Assembly (NCBI RefSeq): GCF_000264905.1 | Contig: NW_006763143.1 | Location: 90,084 to 154,083 of the forward strand | Direction of reading: 5' to 3' | Length of the DNA stretch: 64,000 bases | From: Stereum hirsutum FP-91666 SS1 | Lineage: Eukaryota > Basidiomycota > Agaricomycetes > Russulales > Stereaceae | Shown: positions 1 through 10,050 of the stretch, in pieces | Position numbering within the stretch: position 1 is the stretch's first letter | Layout: every line of letters starts with the position of its first letter | The notes under the pieces: model-generated | Databases searched by the model: none | What the model saw: the letters and a program-made list of their open reading frames with translations, nothing else | What the model was told of the DNA's origin: nothing | Program-made: the position numbers and the translations under genes

Positions 1-761
1 CAGAATCATCGCTACTACTGCCAGCTTCTCCCGATCAAGTATATTTTTCTGTATCTCCTTGTTCTGGCCCATCAACGATTTCCAGTACATGCCTACGCCT
101 TAATGAGTTGTCGACCGTCCGACAACAGTACGAATGGTGACGTACCGAGGCGCCCTTTACGTGCTATACCCGAGATCGTAAGAAGCTGGGCAAGCGCATC
201 GACAATGATCTTGCGCAGAGGCAGAGTGATCTCGTGTTCGAGGTGGATCTTGAAGCGATCCAGTGTATCATACAAAATACGGAGTATATCGACGATCAAG
301 TCATAGCTCTTGCTGACCTCTTTCGCGGCCTTCACTAAAATCAGTCTCTGCTTCGAACTCGATGGTCGGATCATGCACCTGTAGCAGAAGACCCACTGCA
401 GCAAAGACTATCTTCGTCATAGAGTCGTACTACAGGCCAGACTATGAGCGATGACGCACGACTTGTGGAACAGATGCGATGGACGTACCGGTGCCGGAGC
501 CAGGCCAGCGCCTGCGTCTGCTTTCTCTGCAAAGATCTTCACGACGTCGAAGAACGGCTTTGCTACTCCCAGTATTCCATCCTTACGCTTCCTGAATTGC
601 TTGAACGTCATCATACTATTTTCCACCATGACGAGTGCCTCATCAGGGCTGAGGGCACACTCGTTTGGTGAGGGAAGATTGATGCCAGAGCGCTCGGTAT
701 ACTGTACTAGAGCATCACGCCAGATATCGCGAAATTGTGCGTTATCGACGTCATCGGACAT
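1..761 (-). CDS. STAND-type protein, N-terminal Goodbye domain (partial)
   Basis: The start is the ATG at 761 ('MSDDVDNAQFRDIW'), and the gene runs off the left edge. The reading matches the fungal Goodbye domain, usually the N-terminus of STAND (NACHT or NB-ARC type) receptor-like NTPases: 'ALSPDEALVMVENSMMTFKQ', then 'PFFDVVKIFAEKA', 'VFAAVGLLLQ', 'KEVSKSYDLIVDILRILYD' and 'LPLRKIIVDALAQLLTISG'. Exon 1 ends at 489. A second exon ends near 379, and a third runs to 146. An intron at 145-93 (GTACGT..GTAG) restores the frame, giving 'MYWKSLMGQNKEIQKNILD' up to the window edge. The junction near 378 is uncertain, because the in-frame choice needs an intron of only about 31 bases. The NTPase and repeat domains would lie outside the window. 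I am confident of the domain and less so of every splice site; a disabled copy is possible. Confidence 0.75.
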
Positions 762-3700
762 AGCAAGCGTGCGCGACTGAAGTTTGTATGTGTAGAGTCG
801 ATGTGCGAGATGATGGGGGACGAAAGGCAAGGGCGAAGGGCGTCGTTCGTCCTGGGAGAGCCATCCTGCTAGCAGGATCACACGAGGACAGCCTCGATAA
901 GCGCTGCACCGAGTATAGAACAGCTTTGCAGCAGAGAAATACGCACGCGGACTTATTCATAACACGTCTTTTGAGCCGCAAATGGTGTCTTTATGAACTT
1001 TTGCTGAATGCTGGCCATGGCATAGAGATTTGGCGAGTGGAAACTCTCGCAAAGAGGCTAGCAAGCGCTAACACATGTCTACAATGCGTAGCCAGACAAC
1101 GCGTACAATAGTGCTCAACAGCCAAGGACTTCGTCGATCGATCAGCTAGATCTCTCCTTGGACACTCTTCCTCGGTGGGCTGTGCATTTGGATAAGAATA
1201 TGTATCCGTCAATGGAAGACTACCTCACGATTGAGACGTGTACAGCAAGCGTATGGACAGCACCTCCCTAGTTCGCTTTTCGAACGAGACAGGTGAACCA
1301 GACATTGCAAGTTTCCCTCGCGAAGATGAGGGTGCCCTATAAAGACTGTCGACGAGGAAATTCCCTGCTGACCATCGAGACCAAAGACATAATCAATTCC
1401 CACACAAATGGAAATACGAACATACCAACGATCCACGGAGTCGTATCAGTGGTAGACCTGATAAACAAAATCATGTATTCACCATGCTTGAGTAGCGCAT
1501 GAGCCGTGCACGAAACTATAAGCAATGTAGACATTAGCGCAGTCTTATCACAAACAAGACACCAGGAAAACACCGTCGCAAGGTCTGTCCATATGGATAA
1601 CTGTAGAACCACCGTTCGAGTAAGTCAAAGGCGCACAATATTTCAACCTTACCGTACCTCTCTGCAGACTCCTTTGTTCTCCGACTTCAAACCACACCGA
1701 CATGTCGTTCAGCGTCTAATCCGCTCGCCACGCACGCATCCTCATCTAACCCTCCCATTATCGACGACTCCAGGTTCATGATAGTGTCGGACGAGTAGGC
1801 AGAACGAGGCCATCCGGTGACGACTATGTCAAGGTTGCAGGCAACGTCCCTGCTGAGCGTCAACAAATCCTGTCCAGAGAGTAGATACAGACGAGTGACG
1901 GTCGAAGAGCGAAGGATAGTGTGAATACAAAGAATGAACGCACCACGTTCGAATCGAAATAGCTCATTCAATGGTCTCGAGTCGGAAGCACTCCAACACG
2001 TCCGACGATCCACCCAGCCGATTTTCTTCGGTCTTTCGTAGCGCCAGAACCATTGCTCAGCTTTGCAATGGTGATGGCCCGACACGTATACCGCCCTCGC
2101 CTTTCGCTACCCTCTACCAGTCCCCGATCTGTGTCTCGTCTCGCCACCTGAACCACGATGTCCGCTCCTGTACTCCGTCCCAAGCGTCCAAGAGCTCCCC
2201 CCTCCCTACTGATAGCCCACCCTGAGTTTGACGTTGCAACACCAGACTACTTCCCACTCATCCTATGGCCACCGATACACATCCTAAACCTTTTTCAATT
2301 CCACCTACATCCTCCCACACCTTACTCATCATATCGTTGCCCATATCGCGCACCACCTCACTCCTCGCCAGGCCTTCTCGTCAAACGGCTCGACTATCGA
2401 CGTCTCATCCTCCATCTTGCCCCCTCGCCACATATAGGACTGATAGCCTGTTTTCCGCGTCCGCTTTCTTCTAAGAGACAGACATGTGGTGGGGCGATGG
2501 GTGATCGGGAGGGAGGGAGGGGGGTCGATGGTGATCGTGTGTGATCGTGTGTGAGCGTCGCCGAGATCGATTTGGGGATGAGGTCGGTATGATGGTACTG
2601 AGACTGAAAGGGTGGTTTGAGAATTCGCTGGACGAGGGAGTGGATCGGTCGGGGAACTCCATTGCGGCGATGGGTGCTGTTAGATATGACACGATACTAG
2701 CGATTTTCCTGTTGACGATCCATTCAGCTTTGCGGCATAGTCGTGTGTACTTAGAGGATGGCCGGTCGATGAATGAACATGTAAGTTGAACTCACTGGTA
2801 AGTATGTTCGCGCTCTCCTCCTCTTTGAATCTTCCGCCGAACACCTCTCCGAATCGTTACCAGACAACGTCCCCCTCCACCCATCTGATCACACTTCGTT
2901 CGAATCAAGAGCTCATCCCTGAGGCCCGGCCCTTGGTATCATCCGCGAATTCCGCCAAGCTCAGCTCCTTCCGTGCCCGAAGTGTTTGTTCGCTGAGTTT
3001 CGCGTCCCAGACACCGAGCTGACCATGGAGAGGAGAAACAGGTCCAGTAGTTTGAAGAGAACGGCAGAACGGTCGTATGTAGCCCGTAGGAATAATTACT
3101 TGTCCTGATGGAGTCATTCGTGTCGGGAAATGAGAATTGTACCAGTCTACACGAGAACGACGAAGCAGAAGAGAAGAATGCCAGGGAGGGGCGACGCCTC
3201 TTTGTCGAAGGAAACAAGGAGAGAACTACAATCGCTCAGAAGATAGACTACCTCACGCTAACACGGACGGTTGATATATCAGAATACAGGCCCGCATTGT
3301 TGTCTGTGAGAGTGCAAGTGTGATAGCAGCGTAACGAGAGACTGAGTGGAACGTCGAACTTCGATGAAGAGAACAAATGCTTCGGCCTGCCACTACAAAT
3401 CTAATTTTAGCAAGACTACGCCATCGGGTCGGTCCTTGTGGCGCATCCAAGAAACTGTGGCCCAGCCATCCCAACATTACTTACACGATGTGTCCAGGTG
3501 AAAGCCGTCAAAACAGATGTGCACATACAACACAATATTGTGGGTTGTAATAAGTAGGGCTGTAAATACCATGCATGACACAACCGCACACATTACGACT
3601 CAGAACGAAGACGACCTGAGTGAATGCAACCTCTGAATACGTTGACTGAGCGCATAACAAGATTAATTTACAGACACATAACAGCATTCTCCACCGTAGT

Positions 3701-3762
3701 AGACATCAAACATAGGAATCGAAAAGAGATTGAACGAGATATACTTCGGCAACTATCAAGCT
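762..3762. other. Gene-poor stretch with no supported gene
   Basis: Many short frames occur on both strands, but none shows a recognisable domain, and coding frames do not join at good splice sites. A hydrophobic minus-strand reading at 1612-1337 ('MLSTLLIVSCTAH'-like, 'GMFVFPFVWELIMSLVSM') could be an exon of a multi-helix membrane protein, but I could not connect it to neighbours. The plus frame at 2158 ('MSAPVLRPKRPRAPPSLL') has an ATG but no recognisable continuation. The promoter of the Goodbye-domain gene should lie just above 762. Confidence 0.4.
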
Positions 3763-4659
3763 TCAGACCGTGCTATTATTCACCAGTCGGCCTCTGTACC
3801 CATCTCCACGACGAATGGCGCGGACGCCGAGGATGGTGATGATGACGAGGGCGAAAGTCATTAGGATCCTGTTTTGTTGGGATGGAGTGGAGCGTTGGAT
3901 GGTGTGAGTGGGGACGGTGAAGGTAGGAAGTTCGTGTAAGTAGGTAGACTCAGAAGGAATGAAGCGAGGACAGAAAACGCACCACTCGATCCAAGCGAAT
4001 GCCTCGAGCGCATTCAGAGTATTGCAAAGGTCATCGCCGTCGAACCTAAACGTACAGGATCACAAAGTCAGCACTACATTCCGCCACCGACCCCAACCCA
4101 TCGTGAACTCGTCATCGCAGCAACACACCGCCACTGCGCCATCAAGACTACGCGAACACTCCGCCTCCGACACTCCCAACACTCCCAACACTCCAGAGCG
4201 CAGGATCCCCAAGGAGCATAGCAACACAGATACAGAGCCAAAACGAAATCACTCACCCACACTCCAAACCCCCACCAAGCACATCCGTCACACTCGCCGC
4301 CGCCGCCAACCAGAAAATCCACCCCACACCCCACACCGCCCAATACCCCGCCACACTAACCACAACACCCGGCGCGCTAAAGAACGACGAAGCGAGGAAT
4401 AGGGCGCCGAAGACGATGGCGTAGATGGAGCAGAATAGCGTGAAGGAGGTGCGGGAGTAGAGGGAGTCGTGGAATATGCGGTGGGAGTTGTAGGTTGAGA
4501 GGACGGAGGCGGAGATCCCGAGTTCGATTATGGCGATGATTATGATGATGGCGAAGAGGACTGGGGAGTAGCAATGAATTTGTGAGCTTTCGGCGGTGCT
4601 TGTAAGAGAAAGAAGAGAGACGCACTCGGATGTCCCCTACGGACGTGATTGTCGTACAT
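3763..4659 (-). CDS. MARVEL-domain integral membrane protein
   Basis: Four exons (4659-4626, 4560-4257, 4045-3983 and 3868-3763) join in frame to a 168-residue protein, the usual size for fungal MARVEL-like proteins. The start gives 'MYDNHVRRGHPILFAIIIII', so the first helix follows directly. Further helices are 'TLFCSIYAIVFGALFLAS', 'WIFWLAAAASVTDVLGGG' and 'ILMTFALVIITILGVRA'. The typical signature 'NALEAFAWIEW' lies before the last helix, followed by a basic tail ('RRGDGYRGRLVN'). Such proteins sit in the plasma membrane or secretory vesicles and are thought to organise membrane domains; the exact role is unknown. The third intron, at 4256-4046, is 211 bases against about 65-115 for the others, so a small exon may be hidden there. 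Confidence 0.82.
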
Positions 4660-5850
4660 GGTCGTCGTCGTTCAAGAAAAGTCGTTCAAGTGAATTAGAA
4701 GTCGTTCAAGTAGATGCTTTCGATACGTCAGTGGTGAATAGGTTATAAAGCGTCGTCAGATCGAGTCAACACAGCGCCAGAGCAGAACGTCGTCGAGTTG
4801 TCGAGTCAGCGTAACACAAGAGGAAGAGGAAACAGAAAAAGCAACAAGTGGAGCACGTCGTCATACGCCCACTTATAACAATGCAGGCAGGCAGGCACGA
4901 GGAAAGAGCGCGGAGACGGAACGAGGAAGTGTTGTTGCCAAGGCTGCACCGCCCAGATGCATAGCCTTTCGAGTACGTCCGTTTGGAGTATGTGTACTTG
5001 CAACTGCAGTAGTCAGGAAAGGCTGGGCAGGACGGGCAGGCTCGAAGGAGGAACAATGTATGCTGCGGATGTTGATGTTGATGTTGACCATGGTTTGTGT
5101 ATGCCATCGAAGTGGGCGAGGGGTTATTGAGAAAAGTCAAAGAGGTTCGAATGTTATTCGAGACAAGACGGCTGAGATGCAGAACAACTGGAAATACAGT
5201 ACTCGGAGGATTCGCGGGATGGTCGGGGAGAAGGATCAAAGGGTATCGATTCGCGCAGGACAACGAAATTTGGATTAGGGGCTCAGGTTACGCCAAACGT
5301 AGCTGTGGCCCACGACAAAGTCAAAAAAACCCATTCTATCGAAATCCTCTTACATTCTTTGTGTAAACTTCGGATGCATGACGATGGCTTGAAGTGGGAG
5401 GCCTAGGGGCGTTGTATGCGCTGTGCTGCGGACGTGTGTGGATGTGCTAGGAGCGGAATTGAGAAATGTTTGAAGAGGCTCGGATATTGGGCTACGGGGA
5501 CGAGACGGCTGAGATGCAGAACGACAGGCAAGTACTTACCCAGGAAATTTGCGGGTCGGTCGGGGAGAAGATCAAGATGGATTCCAGGAGGACAACGAAA
5601 ACCTTCGATTGATTAGGGGCTACGCCACACAGTGTGGCCCCATCCCGCCTGAGGGACAACGAACTCATTCTCAAAAACCTTTCCTTCAATTCTCAGCAGC
5701 CCTCGACATTCTCCATTCGTACAAAGTTAGTTTGACTTCCTCCACGTCCACTTTTTAGCGCCTCGTTATCTCTGTCAATGCCCTCGGAGGTGCTGATACA
5801 GCACCCCCGAAGGTGCTCACAAAATATCACCCTCGGCCACAGCTGCTTGC
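4660..5850. repeat. Intergenic region with an imperfect tandem duplication
   Basis: About 5,100-5,335 and 5,430-5,665 are diverged copies of one sequence. Both contain 'gacggctgagatgcagaac', a 'gtcggggagaag' block, 'acaacgaaa' and an 'attaggggct..tacgcca..tgtggccc' block. A third relative lies at about 15,246-15,350, at the start of the RidA/COG8 chimera. No convincing gene is present. The stretch nearest 5,850 is the 3' side of the minus-strand RidA gene. Confidence 0.6.
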
Positions 5851-6560
5851 TCATACAGCTGCGATAGCCTCGATCTCGACCAAGGCGTCCCTCGGGAGCC
5901 TAGCGACCTCGACGGCGGAGCGCGCAGGCTTGTGTTCGCCAAAGGCAGATTCATAGATCTTGTTGACGGCGACGAAGTCGTTCATATCTTTCATGAAGAC
6001 CTTTACATCCATCCAATCCAATATCAGAACCACGCCTTCCTCACGGACTAGAATAGAAGAGGTAGAAGTAGAACCAAACGGGGGAGGGACTGAAATTAGA
6101 GACGGAGGGCCGAACGCACCGTGACTTTGACGACCTTGCCTAACTCACTCCCGCTCCCCTCCACGACCGCCTTCAGGTTCTTCAAAGCCTGCGTCGCCTG
6201 CTCCTCGACGCCGCCGGGGACGAAGGCTGCAGTTTTGGGATCGAAGCCGAGGCAGCCGGAGATGAAGACGTAGGGTGGGGCGACGATGGCTTGGGAGTAG
6301 GGGCCAATGGCTGCTGGGGCGTCTGTACACCCGTCCGGAACGTGAGTCAAGTTGGGATGGACAGGGATGAAGAGATGGAGGAACGTACTCTCGATGGAGA
6401 CTTTCTTGAGGGAGGAGTGAGTCTGGATGGACATCGTTCTAGTTCTGGCGATGGATGTTCGACGAGGGAGTGGTTTGAGGGATGTGAGACGGGTAGAAGA
6501 GATGAAGAGGGCTTTTGAAGAGAGACGGATGGGAAGACGGTGTGAGACGGAAGAGAGCAT
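5851..6560 (-). CDS. RidA (YjgF/YER057c/UK114) family, 2-iminobutanoate/2-iminopropanoate deaminase
   Basis: RidA enzymes hydrolyse the reactive enamine/imine products of PLP-dependent dehydratases and so protect other PLP enzymes. Three exons (6560-6389, 6322-6120 and 6000-5851) give 174 residues. The core matches the family: '[13 protein letters not shown]', '[13 protein letters not shown]', '[20 protein letters not shown]' and 'NKIYESAFG'. The C-terminal '[19 protein letters not shown]' carries the arginine that binds substrate in this family. Two in-frame starts exist. The ATG at 6434 gives a 132-residue cytosolic-size protein. The ATG at 6560 adds 42 residues rich in Arg, Ser and Leu with no acidic residue ('[19 protein letters not shown]'), which looks like a mitochondrial presequence. 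The gene diverges from COG8 across a 397-bp shared upstream region. A decayed copy of its 3' end is at 15.42 kb. Confidence 0.92.
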
Positions 6561-6957
6561 CCCTGCCAAAGTTTGTTTTGCTTTGCAAGGATGACGCGAA
6601 CTCCTGCGAACTCGCCATGGCGAAATATTGCGCACGTGATCTTGAATTATAGTGGGCGCTAGTGGACGCGACGAGCTTGTTCGAAACCGTAAACGACGAC
6701 GACGTGCTGGTAGGGACAGAGTGCTGCTAAGCTTCTAGGTGTGCTTGTCCCTGTGCGTTGATGTAGAGAAATAGCGTTCTGACGAACAGGTAGACGTCTA
6801 AGTACTCCCTTTGAGACCTCGGTGAGTTCTTCGATGCAGTACATGTCAGTCGTATGCACCCTCGACACCAATTGTTCCTTGTAATATAGAGTGAAAGACT
6901 TGACCACAGACTAACGAACATTATTTCTTTGCGACTGATCCTAGACATATACCCAAA
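6561..6957. promoter_or_regulatory. Shared divergent upstream region of RidA and COG8
   Basis: The 397 bases between the outer RidA start (minus) and the COG8 start (plus) must contain both promoters. The COG8 ATG lies in a good fungal context (cccaaaATGacg). I saw no obvious consensus TATA box. Confidence 0.5.
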
Positions 6958-8820
6958 ATGACGACCGCTGCCCTTCTGCACCCGTCCGACCTTTCTCCTC
7001 TCCTCGAACTCCTCGACAGCCCTTCCACACCACCGATAGACGTCGAAGCAGCCCGCTACCTCTCCCATTTAACTACCCTCCCTTTGTCCACCCTCCTCTC
7101 CGAACCTCCCTCACTCTCCTCGACCTCCTCCCAACTCACAAACGCCCTAACAACCCTCTGCACCTCATCCTACCCCACCTTCCTCGCCCTGCACTCCTCC
7201 ACCACCTCCCTCTCCACCTCCCTCTCCGCATTCTCCAACTCCCTCTCCTCCCTCCTCTCTACCCTTCCCTTGCTCGAATCCTCCTCCACCTCTTTCTCTG
7301 CCGAAAGTAAAACAGTCCAAGCAGAACGTAAAGCCTTCACACTCGTCCTGTCCCAATCACCAACCCTCCACTCCATCCTCGACATCCCCCTTCTCACCGA
7401 TCTCTGCATCCACAACAACCTCTACAACGAAGCTCTCGACCTACACGCGCACGCATCCGCCCTCGCGCTCAAATATCCGGAGGTCGAGGTCGTTAGGGAC
7501 GTAAAAGCCGAAGTGGACGGAGCGATTAGAGGCTTGGTGTGCAATCTGTTGGGGATGCTAAGCGAGCCGGGCGTGAAGCTCCCGGCGCTGTGGAAAGCTG
7601 TGGGGATATTGAAGCGGATGGACGTTTTGGGGGAGGAGGAGTTGGCTGTGGCGTTTTTGAGCGGGCGGGGGGCGTGTGTGGAGGGTGCGTTGAACGGCGT
7701 TCGTTCGGGCCTGGAGGGTGAGGAGGGGAAGGAAAAATGGGTGCGGTATATGAAGAAATATGTGGATGTGTGGAGGGAGGGTCTACATGATCTCATCACA
7801 CAGTTCTCGACTATCTTCCTCTCTTCCCCTTCCACCTCCCCCTCCACACCCTCTCAATTCATCCAATCCCTCCTCCCCACATTCACATCCCACACCCTCA
7901 AAACGCACCTCCTCCCCACCCTCCATCTCTCCCTCCCCCATATCGCACACGACCCTTCCTCACTCACAGCACTCCTTAGCCAACTCAACTACTGCGCGGC
8001 TTCGTTTGCGCGGGTCGGCCTCGACTTCAGAAACCTGTTGGGCCCGATATTCGAGGATGCCGTGCGGGGCAACGTCGAGGCTGCGCTTAGGAGCGCGACG
8101 GAAAATTTCGTTGGGGTCGTCGAAAGTCACTCGCATAAATGGACGCAGGGAAGAAAACCAAAACCAAGCGACTGGTTACTCGCCCTCTCTCCTCTCGGCG
8201 TCCCTGTCCTTCCCCCATCCCCATCCCCACCTCCAAACCACGCCCAACCGAACGCAGCGCCTCACATCCCCCCACAAATCCTCGCCTCCTTTCCCCCGCT
8301 TGCGGTCTTCGTGAACAGTATCCTGACGACCTTCAACGCATTGCGATTATTAGCGCCGATTGGACTAGGGCCGGAATTGATAGAAGAGCTGGATCGGAGG
8401 TTGGCGAGAGGAGGACGGGCGTTATTGCGATACGTTCAAATCGTCCAGGAAGAGCTTCTGTTTCGGCGGAGTAGCGTTGAGAATGATGGAGATGGAGCCC
8501 CGCAAACGCATGAGGAAATGGAACCGGGGAACGACAGAGACAGAGAACGCTCAGTCCTGAGAAGAGTCGGCGAAGTCTGGCCCGGTGTCGTCGTTCCGTT
8601 CTTGAGGTGGGGATTGAGCGAGGGCGTATTTGGGGCTCCTACAATGATCGTGGCAGGACTCGGACATCAGAGTGGGGAGAGTGCGGAGCGTGGGATGCGA
8701 GAAGGATGGGCTCGGATGGGAGAGGGGTTGGAGGGGGTTATGCAGGAGTGGAGGGATTGGTTGGCGTCGCAGGGCGGGGAGGCTGGGAATGCAGAGGAGG
8801 GCAGTGTGGATGAGGGATGA
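6958..8820 (+). CDS. COG8: Conserved oligomeric Golgi complex subunit 8 (COG8/Dor1)
   Basis: This is a single-exon frame of 620 residues. COG8 is a subunit of the COG tether, which captures retrograde vesicles at the Golgi. The Dor1-like region is visible: 'ARYLSHLTTLPLSTLLSEPP' at about residues 32-51, a Ser/Leu-rich helical stretch, then 'IPLLTDLCIHNNLYNEALDL', 'KYPEVEVVRDVKAEVDGAI', 'PALWKAVGILKRMDVLGEEE', 'KYVDVWREGLHDLITQFSTI' and 'FVNSILTTFNALRLLAPIG'. The C-terminal part (from about residue 500) is Glu/Arg/Gly-rich and variable. The ATG at 6958 is the first in frame after an upstream stop. A frameshifted partial copy from about codon 146 onward is at 15.49-16.97 kb. Family assignment rests on recognised motifs. 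Confidence 0.87.
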   Translation: MTTAALLHPSDLSPLLELLDSPSTPPIDVEAARYLSHLTTLPLSTLLSEPPSLSSTSSQLTNALTTLCTSSYPTFLALHSSTTSLSTSLSAFSNSLSSLLSTLPLLESSSTSFSAESKTVQAERKAFTLVLSQSPTLHSILDIPLLTDLCIHNNLYNEALDLHAHASALALKYPEVEVVRDVKAEVDGAIRGLVCNLLGMLSEPGVKLPALWKAVGILKRMDVLGEEELAVAFLSGRGACVEGALNGVRSGLEGEEGKEKWVRYMKKYVDVWREGLHDLITQFSTIFLSSPSTSPSTPSQFIQSLLPTFTSHTLKTHLLPTLHLSLPHIAHDPSSLTALLSQLNYCAASFARVGLDFRNLLGPIFEDAVRGNVEAALRSATENFVGVVESHSHKWTQGRKPKPSDWLLALSPLGVPVLPPSPSPPPNHAQPNAAPHIPPQILASFPPLAVFVNSILTTFNALRLLAPIGLGPELIEELDRRLARGGRALLRYVQIVQEELLFRRSSVENDGDGAPQTHEEMEPGNDRDRERSVLRRVGEVWPGVVVPFLRWGLSEGVFGAPTMIVAGLGHQSGESAERGMREGWARMGEGLEGVMQEWRDWLASQGGEAGNAEEGSVDEG

Positions 8821-8917
8821 GCGTGACCGTGTCACTTGGAGTCGTCCTAAAACCCGGGGATAGGGTGGACATCTGGATTGTATAGTATACAGTACGTCGT
8901 CGGACTCATTAATTCAC

Positions 8918-10050
8918 TACAACCGTTTCCGAAAATGATGACTTTTTCGATTTCGACGCGCCGCTCAATTCCGAAAATCAAAAAATGGTCAGAAAACAGT
9001 GAAATCGGTAGCACACTTACAGTATATCGTAGCGCCCCGAGTGCATATTGAAAAGTGATGTCCGGGTCAGCGAGAAGCGTCTCAGAAAAAGAACGGAGTG
9101 AATATCGCTCGCCGTTACGAGTGAGCGAGGACTGCATGGATATGGCTTGCACACGATGCCGAACGTGAATTTTGCGTGAGTGAGACTAGGAATGGATCAA
9201 GAGAGCCCATTCAGATCAAAGCCAGTGTATCAAAGGCTATTTTGATGTACTTTTAGACCGGGAGAGGACGTCGTTGTCGTTCGCGACTGGGGACAATGGG
9301 CTGACGTGGCGCCACTTGAATTGGTGGCCCACACTCACGTCCAGTGGATTGACTGTACCATGGACAATTCGAGTTCTTGTTGCTTGTACATTATTTATAT
9401 AACCTCCATACATGATGGCTGCGTCTATCTGATCTGTGAACCACATTGAAGTTGGTTGAACTCAACAATGGCAGCGAGTCATTGACAGCTTAGTCTTGTG
9501 AGGCAGACTTGAAGTCTCTACTGCACAATTTGAGCCATTCATATATTCACAGTGAAAGTCATATACATGTATGATAAGTACTGTAGCCAGACGGGACCGA
9601 GGTAGAGCGATTAGAGTCAATGCGTCAATGGTTGTGGGCCACACCGATTCCAGTGGCGCCACGTCAGCCCATTGTCCCCAGTCGCGAACGACAACGACGT
9701 CCTCTCCCGGTCTAAAAGTACATCAAAATAGCCTTTGATACACTGGCTTTGATCTGAATGGGCTCTCTTGATCCATTCCTAGTCCCACTCACGCAAAATT
9801 CACGTTCGGCATCGTGTGCAAGCCATATCCATGCAGTCCTCGCTCACTCGTAACGGCGAGCGATATTCACTCCGTTCTTTTTCTGAGACGCTTCTCGCTG
9901 ACCCGGACATCACTTTTCAATATGCACTCGGGGCGCTACGATATACTGTAAGTGTGCTACCGATTTCACTGTTTTCTGACCATTTTTTGATTTTCGGAAT
10001 TGAGCGGCGCGTCGAAATCGAAAAAGTCATCATTTTCGGAAACGGTTGTA
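8918..10050. mobile_element. Foldback element with 417-bp terminal inverted repeats, TA flanks
   Basis: Positions 8920-9336 and 9632-10048 are near-perfect inverted copies. The ends read CAACCGTTTCC and GGAAACGGTTG, and each is flanked by TA (8918-8919 and 10049-10050), as expected for a Tc1/mariner-type target duplication. I saw one mismatch in the outer 380 bases, and several near the inner ends. The 295-base centre has no transposase reading. Each arm carries the same open frame ('QSSLTRNGERYSLRSFSETL'), but it is short, its extended form begins at GTG, and it resembles nothing known to me. The near identity of the arms suggests a young, non-autonomous insertion. Confidence 0.85.

Noticed and set aside
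788..1111. Plus-strand frame opposite the Goodbye gene promoter
   Set aside because: There is no motif, the composition is irregular, and no splice connection was found.
2158..2544. Plus-strand frame starting 'MSAPVLRPKRPRAPP'
   Set aside because: It has an ATG, but no domain, no conserved continuation and no consistent splicing.
8847..9152. Open frame in each arm of the foldback element (also 9816-10082)
   Set aside because: The two frames are identical because the arms are inverted copies. The extended start is GTG and no domain is recognised, so I do not call a gene.
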